DNA of 64,000 bases from Dorea sp. AM10-31 (GCF_003435815.1 NZ_QTUV01000008.1:62001-126000); one strand, 5' to 3'; counted from the first letter of the stretch, positions 24,989-35,327 are shown. The notes: generated by a model not told the origin, from the sequence alone. Numbers and translations are program-made.

Positions 24989-26623
24989 ATGAGAGCAAGA
25001 AAAAAAGTCTGGATGACAACCATGCTGTTGACTTTATCTGTTTTAGGAAGTTCACTGACAGTATTTGCTTCAGATGGAAAAGCAAAATATGTACCGGATA
25101 TGTATGCGTCGATATATTCGTTAATTCCACCGGTGGTGGCAATCGTGCTTGCATTAATTACAAAGGAAGTGTACAGTTCCCTGTTTGTTGGTATTTTAAT
25201 CGGAGGTGTTTTTTGGTCAGGGTTCCGGTTTGAGAAGACAATCACCCATGTATTCCAGGATGGTATCGTAGGAGTGCTGTCTGACAGCTATAACGTTGGT
25301 ATTTTAGTATTTTTAGTTGTACTTGGAATTATGGTATGTATGATGAACAAAGCCGGAGGATCAGCAGCGTTTGGACGTTGGGCAAGTAAACACATTAAAA
25401 CAAGAGTAGGTGCACAGCTTACAACAATTTTACTTGGAGTACTGATCTTCATTGATGATTATTTTAACTGTCTGACAGTCGGAAGTGTTATGAGACCGGT
25501 AACGGATCAGCATAATGTATCCAGAGCAAAGCTGTCTTATCTGATCGATGCAACTGCAGCGCCGGTTTGTATCATTGCACCGATTTCTTCATGGGCAGCG
25601 GCAGTAACCGGATTTGTAAAAGGAGAAGACGGATTTTCAATCTTTATCCGTGCAATTCCTTATAATTTCTATGCGATCCTGACAGTTGTAATGATGGTAG
25701 CAATCGTAGTCCTGAAGTTTGATTACGGCCCGATGAAACTGCATGAGAAAAATGCAGTAAAAGGCGATCTGTATACGACAGAAGACAGACCATATGCAAC
25801 AGCAGAAAATGAGATGGAAGAAGGAAAGGGAAACGTAATCGACCTTGTTCTTCCGATTCTTGTATTGATCGTATGTTGTATTATCGGAATGATCTATACC
25901 GGTGGTTTTTTCAGTGGAACCGGGTTTGTGAAAGCATTTTCGGGAAGTGATGCATCGGTTGGACTGATGCTTGGAAGTTTCTTCGCATTTATTATTACAG
26001 TTATCTTTTATGCAGTGCGAAGAGTATTATCTTTCAGCGATTCCATGTCCTGTGTACCGGAAGGATTTAAGGCGATGGTTCCGGCTATCCTGATCCTGAC
26101 ATTTGCATGGACTTTAAAGGCAATGACAGACAGCCTTGGGGCAGCTGAATTTGTTGCAAATGGAATGCAAAAAGCAGCCGGAGGACTGGTAAGTCTACTG
26201 CCTGCAATTATCTTCCTGGTAGGATGTTTCCTTGCATTTGCAACCGGAACTTCATGGGGAACTTTCGGAATCCTGATTCCGATTGTTGTAGCTGTATTTT
26301 CGGGAACGAATGAGCAGATGATGATCATCTCTATTTCAGCATGTATGGCTGGAGCTGTATGCGGAGACCACTGCTCACCGATTTCCGATACGACGATCAT
26401 GGCGTCGGCGGGTGGCCAGTGTAATCATGTCAATCATGTAACGACACAGCTTCCGTATGCGATTACAGCAGCGATTGTTTCATGCGTATCTTATGTAATC
26501 GCCGGATTTGTGAGAAATCCATTTATCTGTCTGCCGGTTTCTATCGTGCTGATGATCGGCACACTGCTGGTGATTCGCCAGGTTACACGAGAGCCGGATT
26601 ATGGTGATCTGAGCAAATATTAA
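24989..26623 (+). CDS. NhaC-family transporter under lysine riboswitch, probable lysine transporter (LysW type)
   Basis: 544-residue polytopic membrane protein of the NhaC/ArsB superfamily with about 12 helices. Typical motifs are FIDDYFNCLTVGSVMRPV, the CIIAPISSWAAAVTGF segment and the CGDHCSPISDTTIM signature. The family is annotated as Na+/H+ antiporters, but members behind L-boxes have been proposed to move lysine (named LysW in comparative work on lysine regulons). The riboswitch directly upstream supports that reading here. The N-terminal segment (VWMTTMLLTLSVLGSSLTVFA) looks like an extra signal-anchor. Lysine as the substrate is inference from regulation. Confidence 0.8.
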   Translation: MRARKKVWMTTMLLTLSVLGSSLTVFASDGKAKYVPDMYASIYSLIPPVVAIVLALITKEVYSSLFVGILIGGVFWSGFRFEKTITHVFQDGIVGVLSDSYNVGILVFLVVLGIMVCMMNKAGGSAAFGRWASKHIKTRVGAQLTTILLGVLIFIDDYFNCLTVGSVMRPVTDQHNVSRAKLSYLIDATAAPVCIIAPISSWAAAVTGFVKGEDGFSIFIRAIPYNFYAILTVVMMVAIVVLKFDYGPMKLHEKNAVKGDLYTTEDRPYATAENEMEEGKGNVIDLVLPILVLIVCCIIGMIYTGGFFSGTGFVKAFSGSDASVGLMLGSFFAFIITVIFYAVRRVLSFSDSMSCVPEGFKAMVPAILILTFAWTLKAMTDSLGAAEFVANGMQKAAGGLVSLLPAIIFLVGCFLAFATGTSWGTFGILIPIVVAVFSGTNEQMMIISISACMAGAVCGDHCSPISDTTIMASAGGQCNHVNHVTTQLPYAITAAIVSCVSYVIAGFVRNPFICLPVSIVLMIGTLLVIRQVTREPDYGDLSKY

Positions 26624-26647
26624 ACGAAAACCAGATAAGGGATATAG

Positions 26648-26677
26648 AAAAGTGAGGTGATATCGCCTCACTTTTGT
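26648..26677 (+). terminator. Terminator after the NhaC-type gene
   Basis: AAAAGTGAGG (26648-26657), 8-base loop, CCTCACTTTT (26666-26675), perfect. Confidence 0.85.
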
Positions 26678-26684
26678 TATTTCT

Positions 26685-26713
26685 TTGTATAGAAAGAAAA
26701 AAGATGGTATAAT
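26685..26713 (+). promoter_or_regulatory. Possible promoter for the M16C peptidase operon
   Basis: TTGTAT (26685-26690), 17-bp spacer, TATAAT (26708-26713). The -10 is perfect, the -35 weak. Confidence 0.45.
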
Positions 26714-26756
26714 AATCAGATAGAGTGTGCAATGAAAGGAGTCGAAGAGAGCTTAT

Positions 26757-29705
26757 ATGAATAAAAATGATGTGAAGGCTTATGAATTACTGCAGACAAA
26801 GGAATTAAAAGGAATCCATTCTGTGGGATATTTACTCAGACATAAAAAAAGTGGGGCGAGAGTCCTTTTAATAGAGAATGATGATGACAACAAAGTGTTT
26901 CAGATCGGATTTCGTACACCACCGTCGGACAGCACCGGTGTACCACATATTATGGAACATTCTGTATTGTGCGGATCGAAGAATTTCCCGGCAAAAGATC
27001 CATTTGTAGAACTGGTAAAAGGATCATTGAATACATTTCTGAATGCGATGACATATCCGGACAAGACCGTATATCCAGTCGCAAGTTGCAACGACAAAGA
27101 CTTTCAGAACCTGATGCATATTTATATGGATGCTGTGCTTTATCCGAATATTTATAAGCATGAGGAGATATTCTGCCAGGAAGGCTGGAGCTACCGGATG
27201 CCTTCAAAAGATGAGCCGCTGACGTATAATGGTGTCGTATACAATGAGATGAAAGGTGCATTTTCCTCTCCGGAAGGTGTGCTGGATCGAGTAGTACTGA
27301 ATACATTGTTTCCGGACACATCCTATGCAAATGAATCCGGTGGAGATCCGGACGTGATTCCGGAACTGACTTATGAACAGTTCCTTGATTTCCACAGAAC
27401 TTATTATCATCCATCCAACAGCTATATTTATCTGTATGGAAATATGGATATGGCAGAGAAGCTGAACTGGCTGGATGAGATGTATCTGAGCAAATTTGAA
27501 GCGAAAGAGATCGACTCAGCAATCCGCCTGCAGAAGCCGTTTGCGGAGATGGCTGAAAAGGAGCTAACGTACTCTATCGGCAGTGAGGAGTCGGAAGAAG
27601 AGAATACCTTCCTGTCTTATAATAAAGTTATTGGAACAAGTCTTGATCCGAAGCTATATCTTGCTTTTGAGATTCTGGATTATGCATTGTTATCAGCGCC
27701 GGGTGCACCGCTGAAACAGGCATTGACGGACGCAGGAATCGGAAAAGATATTATGGGATCTTATGACAATGGTATTTATCAGCCGATCTTTTCTGTAATT
27801 TCTAAAAATGCAAATGCAGACCAGAAGGAAGCATTTGTTGCGAAGATTGAAGATGTGTTTACAGATCTTGTTAAGAACGGAATTGATAAGAAAGCGCTGG
27901 AGGCGGGGATTAATTATCAGGAATTTCGTTATCGTGAAGCGGATTTTGGAAATTATCCGAAAGGACTTATGTATGGCTTACAGATGATGGACAGCTGGCT
28001 GTATGATGACAATGAACCGTTTATGCATATTGAAGCACTGGATACATTTGAATTTCTGAAAGAACAGATCGGGACCAGGTATTATGAAGAACTGATCCAA
28101 AAATACATCCTTGATAATACGCATGGTGCGGTCGTAGTTGTAAAACCGGAGAAGGGACGCACAGCAAAACTGGAGAAAGAATTAGAAGATAAACTGGAAT
28201 CATATAAGCAGAGTTTAAGTGAAGAGGAGCAGGAACAGCTGGTTGTAAATACGAAGGCACTGGAAACTTACCAGTCAGAAGAAGATTCGCCGGAAGATCT
28301 GGAGAAGATACCGGTTTTAAAAAGAGAAGATATTTCCAGAAAAATCCAGCCGATTATTAATGAAGAGATGAGGCTTGCGGATGTGCCGGTTATTTTCCAT
28401 GAAATTGAAACGAACGGAATTGGATATGCAGATATTCTCTTTGATATGTCGGATGTGCAGGAGGAAGACCTTCCGTATGTTGGTATTTTACAGTCAGCGC
28501 TTGGCGTGATCGATACGAAGAAACATGGATATGGAGAACTTTTTAATGAGATTAACATGCATACTGGTGGTATTGCAACATCATTGGAATTATACAATGA
28601 TGTTACAAAAGTAAAGGAAAAGGAATTTAAAGCTACATTTGAGATCAAAACGAAAGCCCTATATGACAAGCTCCCGTTTGCATTTGATATGATGGGTGAG
28701 ATTCTGACAGAGTCCTGCCTGGATGATACAAAGCGTATGAAAGAAATCCTTGCCATGTTAAAATCCAGACTTCTGATGAAGTTCCAGTCTTCCGGGCATA
28801 CAACGGCAGCACTTCGTGCATTGTCTTATGCATCTCCGTCAGCGAAACTTAAAGATATGACAAATGGCGTAGATTTCTTCCGCAAGGTAGACTGGCTGGA
28901 TACACATTTTGAAGAAGAGAAAGAACATTTATCGAAAAAATTAAAAGAACTGTCAGTGAAGCTGTTCCGGGCAGATCGTATGATGCTTAGTTACACAGCC
29001 GCAGGCGAAGGTTTGAAGAGCTTTGAAAAAATGGTACAGTCTCTGAAAGACAGATTGTATACAGAGCCGGTGGAAGAGACACCGTGCATTATTCACTGTG
29101 AGAAGAAGAACGAAGGATTCCGTACTGCTTCCAAAGTACAGTATGTGGCAAAAACCGGTAATTTTATTGAACGGGGAGAAGAATATACAGGAGCATTACA
29201 GATATTAAAAGTAATCTTAAGTTATGAATATCTGTGGCAGAATATCCGTGTAAAAGGTGGTGCATATGGCTGTATGAGCAACTTTAACCGTATCGGTGAA
29301 GGTTATTTTGTCTCTTACCGTGATCCGAATCTGAAGCGGACACTGGATGTGTATGAAGGTGTTGTAGATTATGTGAAGAATTTTACAGTTTCTGACCGTG
29401 ATATGACGAAATACATTATCGGAACGATGAGCAATCTGGATCAGCCGATGACGCCTTCTGCAAAAGGTGAACGTTCCATGAATCTTTATATGAATAAAGT
29501 AAACGAAGACATGGTTCGGAAAACAAGAGAAGAAGTACTGGATGCAACGCAGGAGGATATCCGCAGGCTGGCACCGGTACTGGAAGCAATCCTTTCGGCA
29601 GACCAGATCTGTGTTATCGGAAGTGAAGAAAAGATTGAAGAAGCAAAAGACCTGTTCCAGACAGTGACAAGTTTCCAGAATGAAGGGGAAAAGGAAGATG
29701 AATAA
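26757..29705 (+). CDS. M16C-family zinc metallopeptidase (PreP/Cym1-like)
   Basis: 982-residue cytosolic peptidase of the insulinase superfamily. The inverted zinc motif HxxEH is HIMEH (GVPHIMEHSVLCGS, near residue 64), with the distal Glu in the NEMKGAFSSPEG region. Two M16 halves flank the M16C-associated linker (about 460-700) and the C-terminal half has the substrate-contacting RVKGGAYG. Relatives degrade short peptides such as cleaved presequences; in clostridia the substrate is unknown. Its 3' end overlaps the era start by 8 bases. No signal peptide. Confidence 0.9.
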   Translation: MNKNDVKAYELLQTKELKGIHSVGYLLRHKKSGARVLLIENDDDNKVFQIGFRTPPSDSTGVPHIMEHSVLCGSKNFPAKDPFVELVKGSLNTFLNAMTYPDKTVYPVASCNDKDFQNLMHIYMDAVLYPNIYKHEEIFCQEGWSYRMPSKDEPLTYNGVVYNEMKGAFSSPEGVLDRVVLNTLFPDTSYANESGGDPDVIPELTYEQFLDFHRTYYHPSNSYIYLYGNMDMAEKLNWLDEMYLSKFEAKEIDSAIRLQKPFAEMAEKELTYSIGSEESEEENTFLSYNKVIGTSLDPKLYLAFEILDYALLSAPGAPLKQALTDAGIGKDIMGSYDNGIYQPIFSVISKNANADQKEAFVAKIEDVFTDLVKNGIDKKALEAGINYQEFRYREADFGNYPKGLMYGLQMMDSWLYDDNEPFMHIEALDTFEFLKEQIGTRYYEELIQKYILDNTHGAVVVVKPEKGRTAKLEKELEDKLESYKQSLSEEEQEQLVVNTKALETYQSEEDSPEDLEKIPVLKREDISRKIQPIINEEMRLADVPVIFHEIETNGIGYADILFDMSDVQEEDLPYVGILQSALGVIDTKKHGYGELFNEINMHTGGIATSLELYNDVTKVKEKEFKATFEIKTKALYDKLPFAFDMMGEILTESCLDDTKRMKEILAMLKSRLLMKFQSSGHTTAALRALSYASPSAKLKDMTNGVDFFRKVDWLDTHFEEEKEHLSKKLKELSVKLFRADRMMLSYTAAGEGLKSFEKMVQSLKDRLYTEPVEETPCIIHCEKKNEGFRTASKVQYVAKTGNFIERGEEYTGALQILKVILSYEYLWQNIRVKGGAYGCMSNFNRIGEGYFVSYRDPNLKRTLDVYEGVVDYVKNFTVSDRDMTKYIIGTMSNLDQPMTPSAKGERSMNLYMNKVNEDMVRKTREEVLDATQEDIRRLAPVLEAILSADQICVIGSEEKIEEAKDLFQTVTSFQNEGEKEDE

Positions 29706-30594
29706 TAAATATAAATCAGGATTTGTAACTCTGATCGGACGTCCGAATGTTGGAAAGTCCACATTAATGAATTATCTGATCGGTCAGAAGATCGCGATCA
29801 CATCCAAGAAACCGCAGACGACAAGAAACCGGATTCAGACTGTACTTACAAGAGAAGATGGACAGATTATTTTCGTCGATACACCAGGAATCCACAAAGC
29901 AAAAAATAAACTTGGAGAATATATGGTAAATGTTGCAGAACGGACGTTAAATGAAGTAGACGTTGTTCTCTGGCTTGTAGAACCGACAACATTTATCGGA
30001 GCAGGAGAGCAGCATATTGCCAGCCAGCTTAAGAAGGTAAAGACGCCGGTTGTACTTGTTATCAATAAAACAGACAGTGTAAAGAAAGAAGATATCTTTC
30101 CTGCAATTGCAGCATATAAAGATGTGTATGATTTCGCTGACATCGTGCCGGTGTCAGCAAGGAGCGGAGATAACACGGAAGAGTTGTTGAAAGTAGTGAT
30201 GAAATATCTTCCTTACGGACCACAGTTCTATGATGAAGATACGATTACAGACCAGCCGGAGCGTCAGATCGTAGCTGAACTGATTCGTGAGAAAGCACTG
30301 CACAGTCTGAATGAAGAGATTCCACATGGAATCGCAGTTGCGATCGATCAGATGAAAAAACGCGGAAAAGTTATGCACATTGACGCAACGATTATCTGTG
30401 AGAGAGATTCGCACAAGGGGATAATTATTGGAAAACAAGGAAATATGTTGAAAAAAATCGGTAGTACTGCCCGTTATGAGATTGAAAAAATGCTGGATTG
30501 CCAGGTAAATCTCAAGCTTTGGGTAAAAGTAAAGAAGGACTGGAGAGACAGTGAGTTTCTGATGAAAAATTTTGGATACCGGGAAGAAGAATAG
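29698..30594 (+). CDS. era: GTPase Era
   Basis: Essential GTPase for 16S rRNA processing and 30S assembly. 298 residues with G1 GRPNVGKST, G3 DTPGIHK, G4 NKTD, and a C-terminal KH RNA-binding domain with GIIIGKQGNMLKKIG. I chose ATG 29698, preceded by GGGGAAAAGGAAG, over the upstream in-frame ATG at 29680 because it gives the usual Era N-terminus (KSGFVTLIGRPN). It overlaps the end of the M16C gene by 8 bases. Confidence 0.96.
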   Translation: MNNKYKSGFVTLIGRPNVGKSTLMNYLIGQKIAITSKKPQTTRNRIQTVLTREDGQIIFVDTPGIHKAKNKLGEYMVNVAERTLNEVDVVLWLVEPTTFIGAGEQHIASQLKKVKTPVVLVINKTDSVKKEDIFPAIAAYKDVYDFADIVPVSARSGDNTEELLKVVMKYLPYGPQFYDEDTITDQPERQIVAELIREKALHSLNEEIPHGIAVAIDQMKKRGKVMHIDATIICERDSHKGIIIGKQGNMLKKIGSTARYEIEKMLDCQVNLKLWVKVKKDWRDSEFLMKNFGYREEE

Positions 30595-30647
30595 GAAAGG
30601 GTATCTTCTGGAGAACCTAATCTGTAAATACCAGATGAGGTGAGAAG

Positions 30648-30830
30648 ATGGAAGAAATGTACTGGGACCGTTTCCGGAAGACGGGGAAGATAACCGATTA
30701 TTTATATTACCGGGGCATGCAAATCTGTGCATGTGCAGAGAAAGAACAGAACCGGAAAGGTGAGAAAGAATATGAATCAGATTACGGTGACAGGCATGGT
30801 GCTTGCTCAGACGTCGATAGGAGAATATGA
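30648..30830 (+). CDS. Small YqzL-like protein
   Basis: 60-residue protein whose N-terminus MYWDRFRKTGKITDYLYYRG resembles YqzL of Bacillus (a tryptophan, then TG, then an aromatic-rich YLxY pattern), a small gene usually found between era and recO. GAGGTGAG lies just upstream of the ATG. Its last 59 bases overlap recO in a different frame, so the charged C-terminus may be poorly constrained. Function unknown. Confidence 0.5.
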   Translation: MEEMYWDRFRKTGKITDYLYYRGMQICACAEKEQNRKGEKEYESDYGDRHGACSDVDRRI

Positions 30831-31515
30831 CAGACGTGTAGTAATTCTGAGTAAAGAAAGGGGCAAGATCGCAGCATTTGCCAGAGGCGCGAGAAGACCA
30901 AACAGCGCACTGGTCGGTGTGACAAGCCCTTTCTCTTTTGGACAGTTTACTGTATATGAAGGGCGTACATCGTATACGCTGGTGTCGGCGTCCATTTCCA
31001 ATTATTTTGAAGAACTGCGCACGGATGTAGAGGGCGCTTATTATGGCTTTTATTTTATGGATTTAGCAAATTATTATGCGAGAGAAGCCAGTGATGAGAC
31101 TTTGTTACTGAAGCTTTTATATCAGACATTTCGTGCACTTGTGAATACCAGAATCCCGAATCAGCTGATCCGTTATATTTATGAATTAAAGGTCATCAGT
31201 ATTAATGGAGAAGGGCCGCAGGTGTTTGAATGTATCGGTTGCGGGGACAGAGAACAGGAGAAAGTATTCAGTATCCGCCGTGGTGGTCTTTTATGCCGAC
31301 AGTGTGCCGCTCATGTGACGGACGGAAGAAAACTGAGTGCTTCTACGCTGTATGCAATGCAGTATATCATAGCCTCACCTGTGGAGAAGCTTTATACGTT
31401 TCTTGTGAAGGAAGATGTGCTGAAAGAGCTGGGAGATGTTGTGACAGCGTATATGGCAGAGTATCTGGGAAAATCATTTAAGTCACTGGAGATTCTGGAG
31501 ACGTTGATTATGTAA
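30772..31515 (+). CDS. recO: DNA repair protein RecO
   Basis: Loads RecA on SSB-coated DNA in the RecFOR pathway. 247 residues: N-terminal OB-fold (VTGMVLAQTSIGEYDRRVVILSKE region), a helical domain, and a zinc site CIGCGD...GGLLCRQC. I chose ATG 30772 with GAAAGGTGAG upstream; the upstream in-frame ATG at 30727 adds basic residues not typical of RecO. It follows era and the YqzL-like gene, the usual clostridial order. Confidence 0.93.
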   Translation: MNQITVTGMVLAQTSIGEYDRRVVILSKERGKIAAFARGARRPNSALVGVTSPFSFGQFTVYEGRTSYTLVSASISNYFEELRTDVEGAYYGFYFMDLANYYAREASDETLLLKLLYQTFRALVNTRIPNQLIRYIYELKVISINGEGPQVFECIGCGDREQEKVFSIRRGGLLCRQCAAHVTDGRKLSASTLYAMQYIIASPVEKLYTFLVKEDVLKELGDVVTAYMAEYLGKSFKSLEILETLIM

Positions 31516-31519
31516 ATTG

Positions 31520-31556
31520 AAAATCGCCTGGATCTGAAAAGGATCCGGGCGATTTT
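31520..31556 (+). terminator. recO terminator
   Basis: AAAATCGCCTGGATC (31520-31534) pairs with GATCCGGGCGATTTT (31542-31556) with one G-T pair. It also works in the opposite direction for the fragment on the minus strand. Confidence 0.85.
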
Positions 31557-31559
31557 GGC

Positions 31560-31856
31560 GACAGGGGAAATATTTATTCTGGAACCAAGAGCTCCATAAC
31601 CATTTCCGTTAAAGTCAACTCTTAAGAATTCACTGTAAGCACCATCTGCCGGTTTTACAGTCATTTCAATATCAGATGCTGTCAACTGTGCAGTATCTGC
31701 GATTCCGGAATCTGTTCCAGTCTGGCGTGCACTAAAGGTAAAAGAATCGGTTGAAGCATTGTAAGCAGCTGTTTTCAGACCGTTTGTGTTCTCTGTTACA
31801 TTGGCTTTCAGATTATCATAAGCACTTAAATCTTTCTTGAAAAAATAGTAGTTAGC
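31560..31856 (-). pseudogene. Protein-coding fragment without start, unknown extracellular-type protein
   Basis: On the minus strand an open frame begins after a stop at 31857-31859 and runs to the recO terminator with no start codon. It reads FKKDLSAYDNLKANVTENTN, then TDSFTFSARQTGTD, and later EFLRVDFNGNGYGALG. The Thr/Asn/Asp-rich, beta-like composition suggests a piece of a surface or carbohydrate-related protein. It is probably a relic left by a deletion. I cannot name the family. Confidence 0.4.
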
Positions 31857-32051
31857 TTACGCTAACAAAAAGAATAACAGCTATTGAAAAAAGTCGCAAT
31901 AAAATACAGGGAAAATGAGAAATGTTATCAAAATACAACTTGGCCTTGGCAGATGAGAAAAAAAAATATACAATAAGAGAGTTGAACAGATAAGACCGCG
32001 GATAACAGAAGGAGTCCGTTGAATGATAAAAATAAAGAGGATTATATAAAT

Positions 32052-33140
32052 ATGAAAAAACAGGAATATATATACAGATGTATGCAGAAATATGTGAAAC
32101 GGGCAGTGGCGGTATTCGTGATCGGATGCATGGTGACGGGACTTGCGACCGGCTGTAGTACAAATGGCAAATCAAAAGGCAGTCAGGCATCTCTTTTAAA
32201 AGAACAGACAAGAGAAGTATTTGCGATGGACACTTATATGACACTCAAAGCATATGGCAAAAATGCCGGAAAAGCGCTGGATGCTTCTGTGAAAGAGATT
32301 GAACGGATTGAAAATCTGGTATCTACCGGGAAGAAGACGAGTGAGATTGCCAGGATCAATCAGAATGGTTCGGGAAAAGTTTCTGAAGATACGATGAAAC
32401 TGATCTTAAGATCAAGAGAGTTATATGAAGATACAGACGGCGCATTTGATATCACTGTGTATCCGGTGATGGAAGCATGGGGATTTACGACAGAAAAATA
32501 CCGGATACCGGGCAAAACAGAACTTCAGAAACTTCTTGCCAATATGGATGCAGATAAAATTATCTGTGATGAGAAGAAAGGTACTGTAAAACTGGATCAA
32601 AAAGGAATGAAGATTGATCTTGGAGGAATTGCCAAAGGATATACTTCCAGCCGCGTTATGGAGATCATGAAAAAATATGGCGTGAAAAATGCCGTAATCA
32701 GCCTTGGCGGCAATGTACAGACGCTGAACAGCAAGCCGGATGGTTCCGCATGGCAGATTGCCGTGGAAGATTCACAAGACAAATCCAGTTATATTGGAGT
32801 ATTGTCTCTTCGAAATCAGGCGGCGATTACATCGGGTGGCTATGAACGTTATTTTGAAAAGAATGGAAAGAAATATCATCATATCATTGATCCAAAGACC
32901 GGATATCCGTCAGAAAATGGATTGTCTTCGGTTACGATCGTTTCAAAAGATGGAACGCTTGCAGATGGACTGTCAACCTCGCTCTTTATTATGGGCAGAA
33001 AGAAAGCAACAACTTACTGGAAGAAACATACACAGGCATTTGATACTGTTATGGTGGAAGATGACGGAACAATCTGGGTGACGGAAGGAATTGCAGATGT
33101 GTTTTCCGGTGACAGTGGATTCAAAGTTATTCACAAATAA
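32052..33140 (+). CDS. apbE: FAD:protein FMN transferase, lipoprotein
   Basis: ApbE covalently attaches FMN from FAD to a Thr/Ser of partner proteins outside the membrane. The N-terminal signal (KRAVAVFVIGCMVTGLATGC) ends in lipobox LATGC, so Lgt would anchor it. Family motifs: EVFAMDTYMTLKAYG, ALGG-equivalent IDLGGIAKGY, SLGGNVQ, and ITSGGYERYF with HHIIDPKTGYP. Three starts are possible: TTG 32019 (AGGAG 5 bases upstream), ATG 32052 (chosen, AAAGAGG upstream) and ATG 32082. It is followed after 20 bases by a broken FMN-binding gene, its expected substrate. Confidence 0.92.
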   Translation: MKKQEYIYRCMQKYVKRAVAVFVIGCMVTGLATGCSTNGKSKGSQASLLKEQTREVFAMDTYMTLKAYGKNAGKALDASVKEIERIENLVSTGKKTSEIARINQNGSGKVSEDTMKLILRSRELYEDTDGAFDITVYPVMEAWGFTTEKYRIPGKTELQKLLANMDADKIICDEKKGTVKLDQKGMKIDLGGIAKGYTSSRVMEIMKKYGVKNAVISLGGNVQTLNSKPDGSAWQIAVEDSQDKSSYIGVLSLRNQAAITSGGYERYFEKNGKKYHHIIDPKTGYPSENGLSSVTIVSKDGTLADGLSTSLFIMGRKKATTYWKKHTQAFDTVMVEDDGTIWVTEGIADVFSGDSGFKVIHK

Positions 33141-33160
33141 AGAAAAGGATAGGGTAGAGT

Positions 33161-33827
33161 ATGAAAATCCTGAAAAAATTACAGATGATAAAACCGGTAC
33201 TTCAGGTAATGTTACTTGGAATTTTTGTTATAGTGGCTGTCACCGAATACAGACCGGATGCAGGAACAGATTCCGATGGAGAAAGTTGGGTACAGAAGAT
33301 TCTGGCAGCAAGGAAGCAAACGACAGAGTCCCAGACAGTGAAAGCCGGGAAAAAGGTAAAGGTTTTGATCTAAAAGATGGAAAATACACAGGCTCTGCAA
33401 ATGGATATGGTGGAAAGATCACGGTGACCGTAACGATCAAGAATAAAAAGATTGTGAAGATACACATTGACAGCTCGCCGAGAGAAACGACTTCTTTCTT
33501 CAATCGTGCAAAACGCTGACAGATCTGATGATCCGGCAGCTGAGTACTGATGTAGATGCAGTATCAGGAGCAACCTACAGTTCCAAAGGAATTATCGGTG
33601 CAGTGAAAAATGCGTTGTATGGAACAAAATCGACAACGAAACAGGCGCCTGTATCTTTCGGGGGAAAAGGCAAGGCGAAAAAGGTCGCAAAGGTTACAGA
33701 AACCGGCAACTGTTTTCTGCATGTTCTGCTGCCCGGCGAATGTTTTGCATGTGGAAAATGTGCAGAACGGTGTCCGAGAAGAAATGCAGAACGACCGTTT
33801 CCGGGAAAATACTTGAAAAGCAAATAG
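33161..33827 (+). pseudogene. FMN-binding domain protein with two -1 frameshifts
   Basis: Three consecutive frames join into one protein: a membrane anchor (LQVMLLGIFVIVAVTEYRPD), then FDLKDGKYTGSANGYGGKIT, then DAVSGATYSSKGIIGAVKNA, the FMN-binding domain in which the Thr of SGAT is the site flavinylated by ApbE. The breaks are at an A5 run (33350-33354) and an A4 run (33510-33513); one extra A at each restores the frame exactly. The C-terminus has CFACGKCAERCP, a ferredoxin-like cluster motif. It is either a decayed gene or intact with two sequencing errors. Confidence 0.8.
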
Positions 33828-33882
33828 TAAAAATGTATAATAAGGTACAATTACTATATTATAGAAGGCGAGGACAAGGGAT

Positions 33883-35283
33883 ATGGTAGAGAAAACTATG
33901 GACAAAATCGTAGCACTGGCAAAATCAAGAGGATTTGTATATCCGGGATCAGAGATTTACGGCGGGCTTGCGAATACATGGGACTATGGTAATCTTGGAG
34001 TAGAACTTAAGAACAATGTAAAGAAAGCATGGTGGCAGAAGTTTGTACAGGAGTCTCCATACAATGTTGGTGTGGACTGTGCAATTCTGATGAACCCACA
34101 GACATGGGTAGCAAGTGGACATCTTGGAGGATTCAGTGATCCTCTTATGGATTGTAAAGAGTGTCATGAGCGTTTCCGTGCAGATAAGATTATTGAGGAC
34201 TATGCACATAAGAACGGGCTGGATATTCCGGACAGCATTGACGGATGGAGTCATGAGCAGATGGAAGGCTACATTGCAGACCATAACATTCCATGCCCGA
34301 CCTGTGGAAAGCATAATTTTACAGAGATCCGTGAGTTCAACCTGATGTTTAAGACATTCCAGGGCGTAACAGAAGATGCAAAAAATGTTGTTTATTTAAG
34401 ACCTGAGACAGCACAGGGAATTTTTGTAAACTTTAAGAATGTACAGCGTACATCCAGAAAGAAACTTCCATTCGGTATCTGCCAGATTGGTAAGTCATTC
34501 CGTAATGAAATTACACCTGGTAACTTTACTTTCCGTACAAGGGAGTTTGAGCAGATGGAGATGGAATTCTTCTGTGAGCCGGATACAGACCTTGAATGGC
34601 ATGCATATTGGAAGAAGTTCTGTCTTGACTGGTTAGAGCAGCTTGGCTTAAAAGAAGAAGAAGTCCGCTATCGTGATCACGATCCGGAAGAGCTGAGCCA
34701 TTACAGTAAAGCGACAACAGATATTGAATTCCTGTTCCCGTTCGGATGGGGAGAGTTATGGGGTATCGCAGACCGTACAGATTTCGACCTGACACAGCAT
34801 CAGAATGTATCTAAACAGGATATGACTTATTTTGATGATGAGAAAAAAATCAAATATATTCCATATGTTATCGAACCGTCACTTGGAGCAGACCGTATGG
34901 TACTTGCATTCCTTTGCAGTGCTTATGATGAGGAGAATATTGGAACAGAAGAGAAGCCGGATGTCCGTACAGTACTTCATTTCCATCCGGCACTTGCACC
35001 GATTAAGATTGGTATCCTTCCGTTGTCCAAGAAACTGAATGAAGGTGCAGAGAAAGTATATGAGATTTTAAGAAAGAAATATAACTGCGAATATGATGAC
35101 CGTGGAAATATCGGTAAACGCTACCGCCGTCAGGATGAGATTGGAACACCATTCTGTGTAACTTACGATTTTGATTCTGAGGAAGACGGAGCAGTTACTG
35201 TTCGTGATCGTGATACGATGGAACAGGAGAGAATTAAGATCGAAGATCTGGAAGCTTATTTCGCAGAGAAGTTTGAGTGGTAA
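33883..35283 (+). CDS. glyQS: Glycyl-tRNA synthetase, dimeric type
   Basis: Class II synthetase that charges tRNA-Gly. 466 residues with motif 1/2 elements (the [16 protein letters not shown]-terminus, [40 protein letters not shown]), [10 protein letters not shown] and motif 3 [12 protein letters not shown], then the C-terminal anticodon-binding domain ([10 protein letters not shown] onward). This is the single-chain alpha2 form, not the alpha2beta2 GlyQ/GlyS pair. It lies downstream of the broken FMN-binding gene; a strong terminator follows. Confidence 0.96.
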   Translation: MVEKTMDKIVALAKSRGFVYPGSEIYGGLANTWDYGNLGVELKNNVKKAWWQKFVQESPYNVGVDCAILMNPQTWVASGHLGGFSDPLMDCKECHERFRADKIIEDYAHKNGLDIPDSIDGWSHEQMEGYIADHNIPCPTCGKHNFTEIREFNLMFKTFQGVTEDAKNVVYLRPETAQGIFVNFKNVQRTSRKKLPFGICQIGKSFRNEITPGNFTFRTREFEQMEMEFFCEPDTDLEWHAYWKKFCLDWLEQLGLKEEEVRYRDHDPEELSHYSKATTDIEFLFPFGWGELWGIADRTDFDLTQHQNVSKQDMTYFDDEKKIKYIPYVIEPSLGADRMVLAFLCSAYDEENIGTEEKPDVRTVLHFHPALAPIKIGILPLSKKLNEGAEKVYEILRKKYNCEYDDRGNIGKRYRRQDEIGTPFCVTYDFDSEEDGAVTVRDRDTMEQERIKIEDLEAYFAEKFEW

Positions 35284-35327
35284 GATTTAATAAGAGAATG
35301 CGTGGTTTCATAGAAAATCGTTAATAG

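Noticed and set aside
24702..24992. 96-residue plus-strand reading frame ahead of the NhaC-type gene
   Set aside because: It coincides with the lysine riboswitch and its terminator; the bases are explained by RNA structure and the protein has no family-like features.
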